DNA from: Gossypium raimondii
Taxonomy: Eukaryota; Streptophyta; Magnoliopsida; Malvales; Malvaceae
DNA length: 64,000 nt
NCBI RefSeq assembly: GCF_025698545.1
Contig: NC_068576.1
Coordinates: 55,588,094-55,652,093, forward strand
Direction: 5' to 3'
The notes below the pieces were generated by a model. It was not told where the DNA came from, made no database searches, and worked only from the letters and a program-made list of their open reading frames with translations. Below, piece by piece: positions 38,423-51,319 of this stretch (position 1 is the stretch's first letter; each line of letters starts with the position of its first letter). Made by a program: the position numbers and the translations under genes.

Positions 38423-39324
38423 CACCCAACTATCCAATGACCAAAATACATATCCTAGGTACATGTCATTACTAAAAAAATGTACTTCACCACAATGAGT
38501 TCGGGATTAGCTTTTGAATGCTGGACCAGAAACTTGTCTTTACCAAACCTGCGCACGGAAACAAACCGTACGCTGAATATATTTACTCAGTGGTATTACT
38601 ATAATTCAAATACTTAAAGTAAAATATTAAACTTGTATTTTCAATCATAAGGCATTCTCTCTCAATGAATCACTTATTTGTTCATCTTTTAATTTCATAC
38701 TACCAACTAGCTTAATTAGCTTTATTCATTTCAACTTGTACTTCAAACTACTGTATCATTATCCATTTTACATAGAATCTTTTGTTCATATATCTCATTC
38801 CAATAATTCATTCAATTCAACAATTCATACAATGTCAATTCGATAATCAAATTGTTCATTACCCTATTAACAACTTATAATCTTTAATAACCATTTCATG
38901 CATAAAACAATTTGTTTCATTAATAGTATTAACTATCTCAAATTCATTTCAATTTCCCATTCCATTTTAATAACTCATCCATCATCAATTCCATTGTCAA
39001 TTTGTTTTTTTAATAATGAATTTACAGTTATAGTATTTTAATACTCAATTCATACATTAAATCCATAAATAAATTTCAATAACTTGTATTCAATTAAATT
39101 CAAGTATTATTTCGCTATTTCAAATCATTTTATTTTCACTTCTCATTTTTTATTGTCTCATTACAATTCAATTCAATTCACTTTTAATTTCCAATCAGTA
39201 TACCTTCAAATATTCACATAATTCATAATGCAATATCATTTCTTATCTCAATTATTTTATTTTCCCCTATTAACATGACTCGGACTCTGGCGAATACACG
39301 GATCTAACCCAAACACACCAGTAC

Positions 39325-39480
39325 GGCACCCAGTGCCTCATCGGATAGTTCGAAGCAATAGTTGACACCCAGTGTCTCATCGGCGAAGCCGAAGTAAGTT
39401 GGTACCCAGTAACTCATCGAATCTAACCGAAGTAACAGTATGACACCCAGTGTCTCATCGACTCAAGGTCGAAGTATCCC
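39325..39480. repeat. CACCCAGTGCCTCATCGG repeat units in element A
   Basis: Four imperfect units of about 45-50 bp, each with GRYACCCAGT, YTCATCG and a CGAAG-type word. The inverse of this array occurs in outer element C near 43220-43370. Confidence 0.75.
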
Positions 39481-41393
39481 TGAACACTTCCAATCCTATA
39501 GCATGCCAACTATATCCGACTTAACCCGACTAGTTAATAGGGTATTCAATATATATATTTCTCGATTCAATTTCAATTAATGCCATTTCAATCACGATAT
39601 CTCATATTTTCCATTTGATTCAATTTCACATTTCAATCGATATTTCATTCAATTTCGATAAGCAAATTCACTTCCAACATCAGTATCACATATCAATTTC
39701 CATTTTCTCAATTCAATTCCAATAAAATCCATATCAATCACCAATTTCAATATTTCAGTTCAATACCATAATAGTTCAATAATTCAATTCAAACCATTTC
39801 AATTTCTATTCAATAATCACATTTCAATTTCACTTCCTTAATTAAATATTCATCTCAATTACTCACATATAATCACAATTCAATCTAATTTCATTCAATT
39901 CAATATCAATACTCAATTTCAATAATCATATTCTCTTGAAATCAACTCCATTCAAAACAATATTTTCATACCAAATTTCTTACCTTATTTATTTACCATG
40001 CATTTCAATTAAAACACAATAATTAATAATTAATAATTAATAGATTTGAATTATAGTAATACAAATCGAAATTTTCTCGAATCACTCCTCGTCCATTTTT
40101 TTTCTTTTCCTCTCTTGGCCGATGTCTCCGGCACGATATTAGCTACGAAAAATTAAAATAATTTACAATCACCAATACAATATTAATTCACATCAAATAT
40201 TTTAATTTCTATTCAACTTTTGCATAAATTCCAATCTAATCCTTAACGAAAATTACCTTTACTTTCATGACTATTTATTCTTTTATTTTTACTCAAATCT
40301 ACTTAAAACTAAATTTTATCTCCATAAATTTCACCATAAAACCCTAATTGTAAAATTCTCTTAGCTTAGTCCCTACTATTTAAAACTTATGTTTTATTTT
40401 ACAAATCAATCCTTTACTAACTCCTAACTTGAAATTCAATCAATTTAACCCTAATTCATCAATTAATTCAACATAACTCATGTCTAAAATCTACTATCTT
40501 TCAAATTTTCAACATAAATCATGACATGTTTTGTTCTAGAACTCCAAAACTCAAAAATTACAAGAATAAGAACTAAATTATCTTACCAATTGAGCTTGGA
40601 ACTTCAAAACCCCAATTTTCCCTTTTTTTTTCTTTCTTTTCTTTCTTTCCTTCTTTCCTTCTCTGATTCGTTTTAAGCTTTCTGTTTCTTTTTGTTATTT
40701 TTATTTCATTTCTTTATTTTGTTTTGATTAATTAATGTAATATAATAATATAATATAATAATATTTTAATCTAAAATATCTTATACTTAAATAATAAGTA
40801 AATTATACATATTATTACAAATGTATGTATATATTTTATTACACATGTATTTTATTATTACCACACAAGTCACATTTTGGTTTATTTACTAATTTAGTTC
40901 CTTAATTTTTTTCTATTTCATAATTAAACTTTCACAATCAATTCAATTTAGTCCTTTTATCTAATTAACCTTAATTAAGTCAAACTCAAATAATCAAAAC
41001 CTAACTAACTGCACAACTAGATTTGTAAATATTTATTAAAAATATTTACGAATCCGATTTACCGGAATAGAGTCCCGGGAATGAATTTTTGTTTCAGTTA
41101 ACCATCGAAACGTTAAAATTTCTTAACGAAACTTTAATATCATCTCAATAACACTCCGTAAATATTTATAAAAATATTTACGGCTCAATTTATAAAAATA
41201 AGGTTCCAATACTTTATTTTCTAAAACCACTTGAACTTAATAAACCACTTATATGAATTATCAAAACAAAACCTTTTTTAAAAAAATCACATTTGACTCG
41301 TAAATATTAAATAATAATATTTATGAACTTACTCATCGGATTTAGTGGCCTCGAACCACTATTTTTGACACCATTGAAAATCGGGCTGTTACA

Positions 41394-41880
41394 ACTAAAC
41401 TATGACCTTTATTATAAATTAATCCTTAAACTTTAAAATATTCTAATTACATTCTTCAACTATTGAAGTTATATTTTATGTACCGTGATTTAAAATGAAA
41501 ATTTTAAAGGAAATTAATATTGTAAAAACGGATGCTATAAAAATATATTGATTTTAAGGTTTCGAAATTTTTATAGAAGCTTTATCGAACATTGAAACTC
41601 TTCTCTTTTTTTTTTCATGTGTTACTCTATTTTTAGTTTTTACTTTTAAAATTATGTGACAACATTTTAACTTTCTTTTAAAATTTCATTTCAAATTACG
41701 TCGCATAAGATTTGACGTGTCGATTAATGGTTAAATAACAAATCTAATGAGGAAAGGACTTGATGGATATAACATCGGTAGTTTAGGAATGTTGTTAGAA
41801 TTTTTTGAAGTTTGAGGACCAATTTAAAATATATAAAATAACAAGCACACCCTCAAAATTAAATAATTTACTTTGTATCG
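41394..41880. mobile_element. Remainder of the TIR element that received LTR element A
   Basis: It continues from 34835 across the insertion: AAACTATGACCTTTATTATA and onward matches the unoccupied relative at 18500. Its right end, read inverted (AATTGGTCCTCAAACTTC), pairs with its left part (AATTAATCCTTAAACTTT). The whole is thus a TIR element of about 0.5 kb. Confidence 0.55.
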
Positions 41881-43666
41881 AAGTGATATTTTAAACATTA
41901 CACAATTGAATTGATGCGCAGTTAATTTGTGATACTAATTTAAACAAGTGCTTAATATTTACAGCAACAAGCTTAATAGAGTGTGTATTTTGTGAACATA
42001 CACAATTGACTTGTAACGACCCGATAGTCAGGGGTGTCGGAAAGTGCATTTGCATGAATTAGGCTTTAGTTACAAAGTTAGTTGTGTAGTTAATTAGGCT
42101 TTAGTTAAGTGAATTTGCATGAATTAATAATAATTAGGTATAAAGACTAAATTGCATATAAGATGAAAGTTGAATTATAAATTAAAGAATAATTAAAGGG
42201 ACTAAAGAAGTAATTATATCATTGTTCTTTAATGATGCGATATAAAATGTAAATTTATTATATATATTATTAATAAATTAAAGTTAAAATATATATATTA
42301 TAATATGATTTACTTAATATTTAAGTAAATATATGTATTATAGTAATAAAAGAAAAAAAAGAAAGACAAAAGCAAAACCAAACGGAAAGAAAAAGAGAAA
42401 GAAAGAAGAACCCACGGCTTAGGGGTTTCAAAGTTTTAAGTTCAATTGGTTAGTTAATTTAGTCCCCTTTTCTTGTAATATTTATGTTTTTGGAATCCAG
42501 GTGTTAAGTACTACCCGACCCATGTCAAAATTTTAGCAATTATTGAGTTTTTAAATGTTGTTAATGTTGAATAATTTTAGTATTAGGGATTAAATTGATA
42601 GATTTTAAGTTAGAAATGAAAAATGATTAAATTGTAGAATGAATTGTGAATTTTGAGTAATATGGACTAAATTGTGAAAAAATTCAAAATTTAGAGATTT
42701 AAGTGAAAATAGGGAGTTAAATTGAGTTTAAAGTGGAAATTGTATGAAAATATAGAATTAATTGTGAAGAATAAAAATTAGTCTCGATTTAGGGACTAAA
42801 TTAGAATTTAGGAAAATATTGAATAAAAATTTAAATACTCAATATGAAATTGAATTGTGTTGTATTGATGAAATTTAATTATTTTAATTCTGTAGCTAAC
42901 GTCGTACCGGAATCCTCATCTAGAAAAGGGAAAGATAAAGTTGACGTGGAATGACTCGGAATTTCTAATTTGTACTTCTATAATCCGAAACTAGTTATTA
43001 ATTGTTGTATTTTTTTATTTAATGCATGGTAAGTATTGAGGTGAATATTTGGCACTTTGACATTGAATTAAATTAAAAGTTGATTGAATGGATTGAATTG
43101 ATATATATGTGCAAATATGATAATTGAATATTGGTTGTATTTGGAAAGTGAAATTAAACCTTATTAACTGTATCGGGCTGAGTCGGATATAGATGGCATG
43201 CCATAGGATTGGAAGAGTTCAGGGATTTATTCTACTTTGAGTCGATGAGGCACTGGGTGCCAATTTACTTCGGTTTAACCTACGAGACATTGGGTGTAAA
43301 AATTATATAGCATTGGGCGCAGTTATTACATTGAATTTATCTAATGAGGCACTGGGTGCCAAACTGGTGTGTTGGTTGGATCCGTGTATCCGTCCGAGTC
43401 CGAGTCTTGTTAATAGGGGTAATTAAATAAAATAGCATGATGATTGAAATTGGATGATATTGTATGTGAATGAAAATGGGATAGTGAATTGAAACATGAA
43501 AATGAGACACATGAATTACGTATTCATGAATTGGATATGGATTGAATAATATAATTGTTTAAATGATATATATTAAATTGTGAAAAGCTATTTATATAGA
43601 GAGTGATGAGATTTGAGACTGGTATGAAATGATGTATTTATGAATTGAATATTGAATGGCTAATTC

Positions 43667-46505
43667 TGAAACACCTTTAACCCATATCTGACACAGGAAC
43701 AGGGTTACAGAGCATTACTGGACTTATAACTCAATCAATCAAACATTTCATGTACATTTCTCATTCAATTCAAAAATCATTCGTAAACATTCATATGGTC
43801 CCAAATACGAGCCATCGATGCCCAAAATATACATTAAAAATAGTTCAGGACTAAATCGAGTACTCAATAAATTTTTAGAAAAACTTTGAAATTTTTCAAT
43901 ATGCAAGGGACACACGCCCGTGTGGCCAGGTTGTGTGTCTCACACAGTCAAGAGGCACGCTCGTGTCTCAAGCCGTGTGGGCATTCGAAATAGGAATACA
44001 CGATCGTGCCCTCGCCCGTGTCTGACCCCTTGTAGTTTACTGACTTAGGTCACACGGCCAACCCACACGCCAGTGTGCCAGGCCGTATGCTAGGCTGTGC
44101 GAAAACTGGAGGGTATACTAACTTGTGCCACATGACCAAGCCACATGCCTGTGTGCTAGGCCGTGTGAAGCTACTGACTTGATTTCTATAGAATTATCAG
44201 GGGACACACGACCGTGTCACCTGACCATGTGGACAAAAATAGGTCATTTTCCAAGCCACATTTCTCACCCAAATAAGTACCAACCTTGACACCACAATGT
44301 GCATACAACCTTGGCATAAATAGGCATTCAAAGCCAACAAATATCAAGTTTATAACATGTAATATCCACACATACAACATGATATTTATAAGCACATCAA
44401 TTGACCACTTTAAAACATGTCAAATATACTTCCAAAATATACCTAAATGGTCAAACTTATATATGAGACATTGTGCCTAACTTAGCATGCATACCACATT
44501 TCAATTTCAACCATTTGGTATCCCAAATACCAATTCACAAACAAGACTTTCACATAGCAATTATACCCTGCATATCATAAGGTCATTTACATCTATTTAC
44601 ATATCAAAACATAAACCATTTTCAAGCCAACTCAAAATGGCTAAATACACAACAAAACATATAGGCTATAATTAGCCAAAATGACCTATACATGCCATTT
44701 AACCAAAATATATAAGTCCAAAGTACAAAAATAAGCGTTTGATAGTGTGATGCGGTCTTCGACAACTTCCAATCCTGACGAGCTTCCAAATCACTATAAA
44801 ACACGAAAAAATAAACAGAGTAAGCAATTAAGCTTAGTAAGTTCGTATAATACATAATTAAACTTACCATTTAACCACAAATTTAGGTAAGTAACTCAAA
44901 GCATAACATAATTTAATTTGGCCAAAGCCTATCACACAACCATTAACCAAGTTAGCCATGTATCCATATAAAACCAAGAATCATGTATGAATTCAACAAT
45001 TATTAAATTCCATGTACATGTGCCATATATACCGTGTATCCGTATATCATAAATCATTTCCATGTAAATACATGTACTAGTTCGTAATGAACTTGTCATA
45101 ATAACACTACGCCCGTTGAACCACTTAGAATATCGTTAGATACGTGGGTAGTACACACGAGGTGTATTGAACTGTAATCCATCAATTCTTGTACATGTAT
45201 GCTTATATGAGCGATAAACGGTAAGCTCCTCTAAGCTAAATAATGGTAAGCTCATACGAACTGTGGTGTATCCGCAACACATGCAGAACCTCAACCAAAT
45301 CGGTAACCCTAATGACATGTCATTTGTATCCTACGAATTCCTAAGGTTCAAACGGGACTCGATATTCTTCGTACATCGTTGGTTATGTGCTCGATAATTA
45401 TACATAATAATTAAACCATTCACATACATATAATTCAATTAAAGCATATCAATACGCAATTTAATTACACAAACTTACCTCGAACTCGTACGACAAAAAT
45501 ACGATTGTTTAGTCCACGACTTTATCCTTTCCCTGATTTAATTCCGAATGTTGCTTTTCTTGATCTATATAATCAAAATTAACTAATTTAATCTTTAATA
45601 TATTCAATTCAATCCAAAATTTATATTTTTGCAAAATTACTATTTTGCCCCTATACTTTTGACTTATTTACAATTTAGTCCCTAAGCTAGTAAAAATGAA
45701 ATTTATGCAATTTCTCCACATCCAAGCCTAGCCGAATATCCTATGTGCTCATAGCACCCCATAAATTTTACAATTTCACATATTTAACACATACTTTTCA
45801 TATTTTGCAATTTAATCCCTATTTGACAATTTCATTAAAAATCACTTAAACAAAAGTTGTTTAACTAACAACAAATATTCATTTTCATCAATTAAACTTC
45901 AAAACCCTATTATATTCATCAATGGATAAACTCAAACTATTCAATAGTTTTGCAAATTAGCCCCCTAATTAGTTAGGTTAAGTTACAACGATCCCGAAAA
46001 TATAAAAATCATTAAAAACAGGATTGATTTTCACTTACATGCAAGATATTTCTTAGCCAAAAGTTTCAAACTCTCCAATCTCCCCTCTTTGCTGTAAAAA
46101 TTGGTTCATGCATGAATGGAGAAGATGACTTTTTGTTTTATTTTATTTTTTATCATTAATTTATCTAATTACCATTTTACCCTTACTTAACTTTAAAAAG
46201 CACTCAATTACCAAGCCATGCACATCCACTCTCACATTTAATGGTCTAATTACCATATAATGACCTCCACTTTAAAGTTCTATAGCTATTAACACCTTTA
46301 GCTAATAGAACACAACTTTCGCATTATACGCGATTTAGTCCTTTTCACCAAATTGAACATGTAAACGTTAAAATTTCTTAACAAAATTTTTATACTATAA
46401 TTATATCATGATTTAGATATTAAAATAATATTAAATAAAATTTTTAACTTTGGATTTGTGGTCCCAAAACTATTGTTCTGATTTCACTAAAAACAGACTG
46501 TTACA
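43667..46505 (+). mobile_element. Nested solo-LTR-like element D
   Basis: It starts TGAAACACCTTTAACCC (one change from the usual TGTAACACC) and ends AACAGACTGTTACA; 2839 bp. It carries the GATAGTGTGA block (44738), the AAGCTTAGTAAGTTCGTATA block (about 44830) and many ACACGCCCGTGT words at 43910-44215. The 5-bp flanks do not match. Open frames at 44186-45318 have no protein-family features. Confidence 0.6.
43910..44215. repeat. Cluster of ACACGCCCGTGT-type palindromic words
   Basis: Near-palindromic words of the form CACACG(C/G)CCGTGTG recur about every 25-45 bases. A shorter cluster of the same words is at 35058-35140 in element A. Confidence 0.7.
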
Positions 46506-47239
46506 AGTGCCATTGTATGAATGAATGTGGTCTTAAATATTCAAATGTGCTTATAATTAAAATATGAATATTATATTATATTGTATTTAAATATTTAGAT
46601 TATAGAAATACCACTGAGTTTTACTCAGCGTACGGTTTTGTTTTTCGTGCGCAGATTAGGTACTTCAATTTTGATCGCCGATTCAAAATCCAACAACGCT
46701 CCCGAACTCAAATGTGGTGATGTCTATCTTTTGTATCGGCATGTACCTAGGGTGTCTAAATAATAGTTATTTTGGTGGATTGAATGTAAATGAAATTATA
46801 AGTTTAATATTTGTTGGTTTTATATATATAAATATGTGTTTGTTTTTGAAGTCATATTATGGCATGGCAAATTGAACTAAATCTAGATAGGTGAATGTGA
46901 ATTTAATTCTATGTTTAAGTGCTCATGAACTAGGCAAATTGATTTGGATTTGGTATGTTTATAAATTGGATTAAAATGATGCTTTGATAACTTGTCTTGA
47001 TTATATGAAATGTTTGAGAATTCTACCTGTTTGATCGATAAACTTTGGTAATGTTTTGAAACCCTATTCCGGCGACGGATATAGGTTAGGGGTGTTACAT
47101 AACTTATTTGGAAAAAAATATAGGAATTTTTTAACTCGTAAGCCTCATTATAAGTGGCGAACCCATGAATTTATTTGGGGTTGGATTAAGTTATATAATT
47201 TTATAAGAATTAAAATGCAATTTCATTCTTATATTGACT

Positions 47240-47420
47240 TATATATTTATAGTTTTTAATCTTTTGGAGGATTAAATCGAGATTTTATTAATTTCGGAGG
47301 ACAAACTATAATTTTGCTATTTTCTAACTTAAAATTTTATAAAATTTGAAGGATATAAAGCATAATTTTCAAACCTTTTGGGGTTGGGCTCCTACTTGCA
47401 CTCCTTCCTTCACCTTCATC
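47240..47420. repeat. Inverted remnant of a dispersed repeat
   Basis: This degraded segment ends CTTTTGGGGTTGGGCTCCTA. It resembles, in reverse, the dispersed repeat end seen at 19880 and 60325. Only loosely supported. Confidence 0.3.
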
Positions 47421-47740
47421 GTTGTTAGGTTAAATTTTGTCAATTAAGTTTTATAATAGGCATAAGTAGTACTTTAAATTAATTATTTTAGCTCCTTTAA
47501 CTTTTGTATATTGAAATTACAATCCTAACTAAACGGTAATGGTTAAATTCATTAAATTCTATTATTTTTAAAATACTATGCATCAAACCTATAATAATAT
47601 GTAAAATGGCATGTCAACATGCAGTTTTACATAATACTCACAAAAAAATAATTAATGATTAATATTTGAGTTAAGATTAAATTTTCAAACTCGAAAAGTA
47701 TGGAGAATAAAAAAGATCAAATTGAAAAATATTGACTAAA

Positions 47741-47912
47741 TCTAGGTTGAATTACCTAGTTGATCATCCAACTTTTCAGCCACTTTTATTTTGGTGACCA
47801 AATGATAAAATTTTCTAACAGTAGTGACTAAATTGAAAGGATTTTTTTTGAGTGACCAAAATGAAAGGGTCCGAAAAAATTGAATAACCAACTAAGTAGT
47901 TTATCCTAGAAT
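47741..47912. mobile_element. Short MITE with about 60-bp inverted ends
   Basis: The left part (AATTACCTAGTTGATCATCC and TATTTTGGTGACCAAATG) is mirrored by the right part (AGTGACCAAAATGAAAGG, then AATAACCAACTAAGTAGTTT). No coding sequence and no certain target duplication. Confidence 0.6.
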
Positions 47913-47990
47913 TTACAAAATTAAAATTGATTGAATTAGACTACATGGACTAATAGTAAAATTTTACTTTATCATTTACCGCGTGTGGAG

Positions 47991-48603
47991 TAGTGGTGTC
48001 CATGTGCTAGGCCCAATCAAAATTTTAGGCCCGTTTACTATGCCCGGGCCCATTTTGAAAAGTGGACCTAAAATTTTGCCCAAGCCCGGCCTGACCTGCT
48101 TATATTTACTTTTTGATATAATTTTTTTAAATATAATACATCAAAAATATTAAAAATATTAAAATAAATGTTTCCCAACAAATTGAAAATAACTTAAAAG
48201 AATATGTATACTCAAATAACACTAAGATATGTGCAACTTAACAAGTAAATGCCTATAAAATAGTAACAAAATTAACAATAAAACAAGATTCATACAATAT
48301 CCAAACAATAACAATAAAATAGTAATATTATAGTAAAATAATAAAAAAATAAAATAGCAAAAAATAGTAAAAAATACCAAGAAAATAGCAAAAAAAAGCA
48401 ATTTTTTTTGTATATTCGGGTCGGGTTGAGTTTGGAGCCAAAAAAACCTTACTTGAGGCCCAACTCATTTTATAAACGAGTCTTTTTTTTTTTATCCAAA
48501 TCTATTTTTCGAATTTTTATTTTTATTAAAATTCTCCTAATTTTTGAGCAGGTTTTCGGGCTGTTCGGGCCGCGTTGAATTGCCCGGCGCATGGACAGGG
48601 CTA
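47991..48603. mobile_element. hAT-type MITE with perfect 8-bp duplication, upstream of PDV1
   Basis: The left end TAGTGGTGTCCATGTGCTAG and the inverse of the right end TAGCCCTGTCCATGCGCCGG pair well. Direct repeats GTGTGGAG flank the element at 47983-47990 and 48604-48611. An 8-bp duplication with (T/C)AG-starting ends is the hAT pattern. It is 613 bp, GC-rich at the ends and A-rich in the middle, with no transposase. The same family is at 33730-34205. Confidence 0.8.
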
Positions 48604-48724
48604 GTGTGGAGGGACCGGAACCGATCAAGTCAAAATTGCGAACGTCTAGAGTAACAGAAATTACGGTCAACCAAACCCTAGCAAAAGAAAAAAAAATCAT
48701 AATTCACATTTCGTTCTTCCCGAA

Positions 48725-50840
48725 ATGGTCGAAATGAAATGGGATATGGAGATCGAGGAAATCGAAGCAGTTCTCGAGAAAATCTGGGACTTACACGACA
48801 AGCTCAGCGACGCCATTCACTCCATTTCGCGAGCTCACTTCCTTAACTCCATCAAAGCCCTAAAAGAATCCGACAAGAAGAAGCTCTACAACGATGTCGT
48901 CGTCGGCGCGGACGATAACAGGACTGGCTTCGTGTACGTCAAGGAATTTAGAATCGACGATGGTGACTCCGCAATTCAAGAGGCCAAGAGTCTTAATGCT
49001 ATAAGAACTGCTCTCGAGAATCTCGAGGACCAGCTCGAATTTTTCCACGTGAGTTTAAATCCTTTCGTTTTCGATTGCGTTTTTTTTTTAAATGTACTGG
49101 ATTTGGTTGCTTAGCGTTAAATTAATTTCTGAAAATGTCAATGTACGGGTGATTGTGACAATGGCTCGATAGAACGAACTGAAAGGAGCTGTAATTCTTT
49201 TGTTGGAACCGAATTTCTAAATGTTTCCTTCTAGTTCTGCAAAATTTACTTAAAGTTCTGTTTGGTTGTTGAGGACTTGAAGTGAAATATGGAAAAAGGA
49301 AAGAAAATTTGATTTGCAGTTTCTTTTTGTGTGTGTCTGTGTGTTGATTTCGTTACCATTGCATCGATGTGTTTGTAGATTTGAAAATCTTATTAACCAA
49401 GCCCTATTGCACCGAACGGGCTGTTGAAAAGCAAGCACTGAAAAATGTTATATAGGGACCTGAGAGCCTACTGATTGTATTTGATAAGATGATATGCATG
49501 TAACTCTGGGCGGAAATGCAGTCAGTTAGGCAATTATTCAATAGTTTGAAGGTCAAGTTCTGCTACATGTACGTTGCTTTTACATTACTTTTTACATGAA
49601 TTGTCTGCCATGTTTGACACCCATCTCAGATGCATAGCTGAACACTGATATGGCGTGACCCTCTTAATGCATGAAGAAAAAAAATTAACATAGCCGTGTC
49701 TAGCACTTAAAACCCTAGTCTTAGTAGCTTAGTGCTACATTGAGATTCTCTTGAGGGAGCGTACGGTATGTTTTATATAGCTTGCACAGAAACGTACTTC
49801 ATCTGAAACAAATTTACATTGGTTTTGTGGATGAATCTTAAAAGAATGTTGTGAGGAGATATGTTACTATTTTTGCGATATGTGTAATATAGCTTGAACA
49901 GAAATGAGCTTTATCTGAAACAAAATTGCTTTGGTTTCATGGACGTTTTGTAAGGAGATATATGAGGACGTTTTATGATATGTGTAACATAGCTTGTATA
50001 GAAATGGGCTTTATCTGAAATGAAGTTGCTTTAGTTTCGTGGATTCTGTAGCCTGTAGAAAATGGGGAGATGGTTTTATAACTGCAAAACGTAATAGAAG
50101 GAATTTTATATGAGTTAATGCTAGGAACTGTACAAAATTTCACCCCAACTGAAAAAGACCGGGCTTGGATTTGTTGGTTGTTTGAGGTGCTGTGGTGTTC
50201 ATTCTTTTCCCAAACTTCTCTGTTTCTGATCTTACATGTTTGCTTTTGCATTTTATGTTTGTGACTCCAGGAACAAATAATTGGCCTAGCAAATGGATCT
50301 CTTATGTATATATTTTTGTTCCTTTTACAGACAGTACAAATACAGCAGCGTGTTGAGAGAGATGCTGCCATTGCACGATTAGAACAAAGCCGGATAATTC
50401 TTGCATTGAGATTGGCTGATCATCATGGTAAGAAATACAAAGTAATTGATGAAGCTCTAGCTTTCGTGGGAGATGTACACGATGCCAGCCGTTACATCTC
50501 ACCTAAAAACCTTTACTGTTCACCGATTAGTCCATCTGGAGAGAATCTTGCATCGCATGAAGGGAAGCACACTAATATGCTAATCAAACTTATTGTTTCT
50601 AGCTTCAACTATGCAAAGAAATCCCTGAAATTTGACCATATGGGTGGGATACTAAGCAATGCAGCTATATTCGCAGTTAGCATGATAGCAATGATGCATC
50701 TGCATCAGATTGCTTTCACTGATGGGAGACCAGAAGAAAACATCAACAACCGAAGGAACCCGAGAAAGAATTCTCAACTTGAAGGGCCTTCATCGTATGA
50801 TCATTCGAGCCACTTGGATGTGTATTTGGCCCGCGGTTAA
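48725..50840 (+). CDS. PDV1: PLASTID DIVISION1-like protein (outer chloroplast envelope)
   Basis: Two exons, 48725-49048 and 50331-50840 (stop TAA), joined by a 1.28-kb GT-AG intron in phase 0; 277 aa. PDV1 is a tail-anchored outer-envelope protein that recruits the dynamin ARC5/DRP5B to the division ring and contacts PARC6 in the intermembrane space. The N-terminal half is a cytosolic coiled coil. It contains MEIEEIEAVLEKIWDLHDKL, then EAKSLNAIRTALENLEDQLE before the intron, and AIARLEQSRIILALRLADHHGK and EALAFVG after it, all nearly as in Arabidopsis PDV1. One transmembrane helix at about 215-237 (ILSNAAIFAVSMIAMMHL) is followed by a basic linker and the terminal HLDVYLARG. In the family, the C-terminal glycine is needed for partner binding and it is present here. 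PDV2 is the alternative but fits less well. A hAT-type insertion ends 121 bp upstream of the ATG. Confidence 0.94.
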
Positions 50841-51319
50841 GGTAAAGACATTAAAAAAACGGTGGTTAGAAGTTTATTTAAGGATAGGAGGCCATGCTGT
50901 TTTTTCAAATTCGAAGAAGCTTTGCTATCTCTCATATTCTCCCAATAGGAGTTTCAAGATTTTGGCTGAGCAGGTTAGCAAAGAATACTATCCTTTTTCT
51001 TTTTAATTTTTTTGCTTCTAATCTATTGTCCTATAGTTTGAGCTGTTGTGAAAATGGTGATTGCTGTTGCTGGTATTGGTTGTTGAGGTAGTAGATTCAT
51101 TGTTAAATTTGATAGTGAATGTGAAGCTGAAGAAGCTGATCTCGGTTTGCAAAGTATGTTCTTTTCCTTAGCTCACACAATGGCAGAGCCATATGGGAGC
51201 TGGATGTGGCTATGGCTATGGCTCTGTCTCATCTCAAGTGTCTTGAAATTTCTATAATATATAATGTTGAGTGGATTTTCTTAAATCTATCCTTTAAAAT
51301 AAGTAGTTGGGAAAAGTAA
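50841..51319. other. Region downstream of PDV1-like gene
   Basis: This presumably includes the 3' untranslated region. Open frames at 50710-51091 overlap the PDV1 end in another frame and are not considered genes. Confidence 0.35.

Larger units (their letters stand above)
34836..41393 (+). mobile_element. Outer LTR-type element A, interrupted by a nested relative
   Basis: It begins TGTAACATCCTC and ends AAATCGGGCTGTTACA. The left piece (34836-35430) and right piece (38385-41393) belong to one element split by the insertion at 35431-38384. Features shared in reverse orientation with 42012-47099 are a TGCGCACG...CGTACGCTGA block (38551-38580) and repeated CACCCAGTGCCTCATCGG words (about 39325-39465). 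No gag-pol coding remains (about 3.6 kb without the nested part), suggesting a solo LTR or non-autonomous copy. The 5-bp flanks (TCCAT, ACTAA) do not match, so it is old or the borders were altered. Confidence 0.6.
42012..47099 (-). mobile_element. Outer LTR-type element C (inverted), interrupted by a nested relative
   Basis: Read on the minus strand it begins TGTAACACCCCTAACC (at 47099) and ends GGGTCGTTACA (at 42012). It shares the CGTACGCTGAGTAAAACTCA block and the CACCCAGTGCC array with element A, but lies in the opposite orientation. The flanks TGACT (42007-42011) and TAACT (47100-47104) differ by one base and could be a decayed 5-bp duplication. The segment at 43667-46505 is inserted in it. 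No retroviral genes remain. Confidence 0.6.

Noticed and set aside
34836..41393. Reading 34836-41393 as one intact LTR retrotransposon
   Set aside because: No gag, protease, RT, RNase H or integrase coding exists in any frame, and the two ends are not direct repeats of each other. Nested solo-LTR-like elements explain it better.
50710..51006. 98-codon open frame overlapping the end of PDV1
   Set aside because: Out-of-frame overlap with the PDV1 C-terminus and no homology. PDV1 ends at the expected glycine at 50837.
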